The notes under the pieces were generated by a model that had not been told where the DNA came from, did no database searches, and saw only the letters and a program-made list of their open reading frames with translations. Both the position numbers and the translations under genes were made by a program. 20,379 nt of DNA from Candidatus Parvarchaeota archaeon (GTDB taxonomy: Archaea > Nanobdellota > Nanobdellia > Parvarchaeales > Parvarchaeaceae): NCBI GenBank assembly GCA_023488405.1, contig JAMDDW010000001.1, forward strand, positions 1 through 20,379. The letters run 5' to 3'. How positions within the stretch are numbered: the first letter of the stretch is position 1; each line of letters starts with the position of its first letter. Positions 20,219 through 20,379 of this stretch are shown one piece after another.

Positions 20219-20379
20219 ATGGGAGGAATAAGTGGCGATGGTGGATATGCATCTCCTTATAAACAGGACATAGAGACCTACCAGAAGATAAAAAAATATG
20301 ATAGAAGGGGGCAGTTATTCCATAATAATAGTTTATTACCAAAATATCAGCATCATGACGATATAACTTCAAGTGGCTC
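20219..20379 (+). CDS. Start of an unknown gene cut by the window end
   Basis: An open frame of 53 codons with no stop, running off the window. It starts at ATG 20219 with GGAGG at 20207-20211, 7 nt upstream, and TATTTATATT (20159-20168) about 55 nt upstream, predicting a leader of about 28 nt. The N-terminus is MGGISGDGGYASPYKQDIET, Gly-rich, then basic (KIKKYDRRGQL) and hydrophilic with a His pair. It is too short to identify. The competing minus-strand frame here lacks such signals. Confidence 0.65.
   Translation, partial: MGGISGDGGYASPYKQDIETYQKIKKYDRRGQLFHNNSLLPKYQHHDDITSSG

Overview
The window reads as a stretch of an archaeal chromosome, low in GC (very roughly one third by eye). It carries archaeal-type genes: a DUF359 GTP-dependent dephospho-CoA kinase, a two-domain Sua5, and short FKBPs of the archaeal type. 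Nearly every first gene of a transcription unit has a TATA-like box centred about 25-28 nt before its start codon, which is the leaderless archaeal layout. Downstream genes instead use ATGA overlaps and Shine-Dalgarno (SD) sequences. A small-genome or DPANN-like lineage (for example Micrarchaeota/ARMAN) is possible but is only a guess. No rRNA, tRNA, CRISPR array or insertion sequence was recognised.

Layout. 1-1601: the C-terminal half of an MFS transporter, ATGA-coupled to Sua5, which makes threonylcarbamoyl-AMP for tRNA t6A. 1633-4865: two ABC-2 export systems back to back, sharing an 86-bp divergent promoter region. 4899-6010: two ATGA-coupled paralogous multi-helix membrane proteins. 6066-6789: a small kinase-like protein overlapping a membrane microprotein. 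6783-9836 (minus strand): dephospho-CoA kinase, a histidine phosphatase, an unknown SCxGH-motif protein, and a hyaluronan-synthase-like family 2 glycosyltransferase. 9932-12261: a membrane-anchored, sequon-rich FKBP, a two-helix protein and a 511-residue sequon-rich surface protein. 12365-13044 (minus): a two-gene small membrane module. 13189-13608: a cytosolic FKBP. 13831-14780: an MNT-HEPN toxin-antitoxin pair. 14883-16241: an MFS symporter. 16334-16942 (minus): a DUF218/YdcF-like protein. 17074-18502: a second nucleotidyltransferase with an N-terminal DNA-binding-like segment, followed by a second copy of the two-gene membrane module. After an AT-extreme gap (about 12% GC in 18601-18960) come a SHOCT-domain membrane protein, a broken small gene, an unknown soluble protein and the start of a gene cut by the window edge.

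The most interesting observation is the small two-gene membrane module, present twice (12365-13044 and 17710-18502). In both copies the first gene ends in a WFKxFxRF-like tail whose codons hold a GGAGG Shine-Dalgarno exactly 5 nt before the overlapping ATGA of the second gene. In the second copy the first gene is interrupted by a one-base shift at a run of six T; restoring the frame gives a 124-residue protein that aligns end to end with the 115-residue copy. This second copy sits just behind a nucleotidyltransferase gene whose promoter carries a compact TACAC-C-GTGTA palindrome, so the three genes may form one unrecognised, self-regulated unit. Comparison of starts, promoters and paralogues also argues for moving several start codons (3206, 9836, 12700, 13044, 17074).
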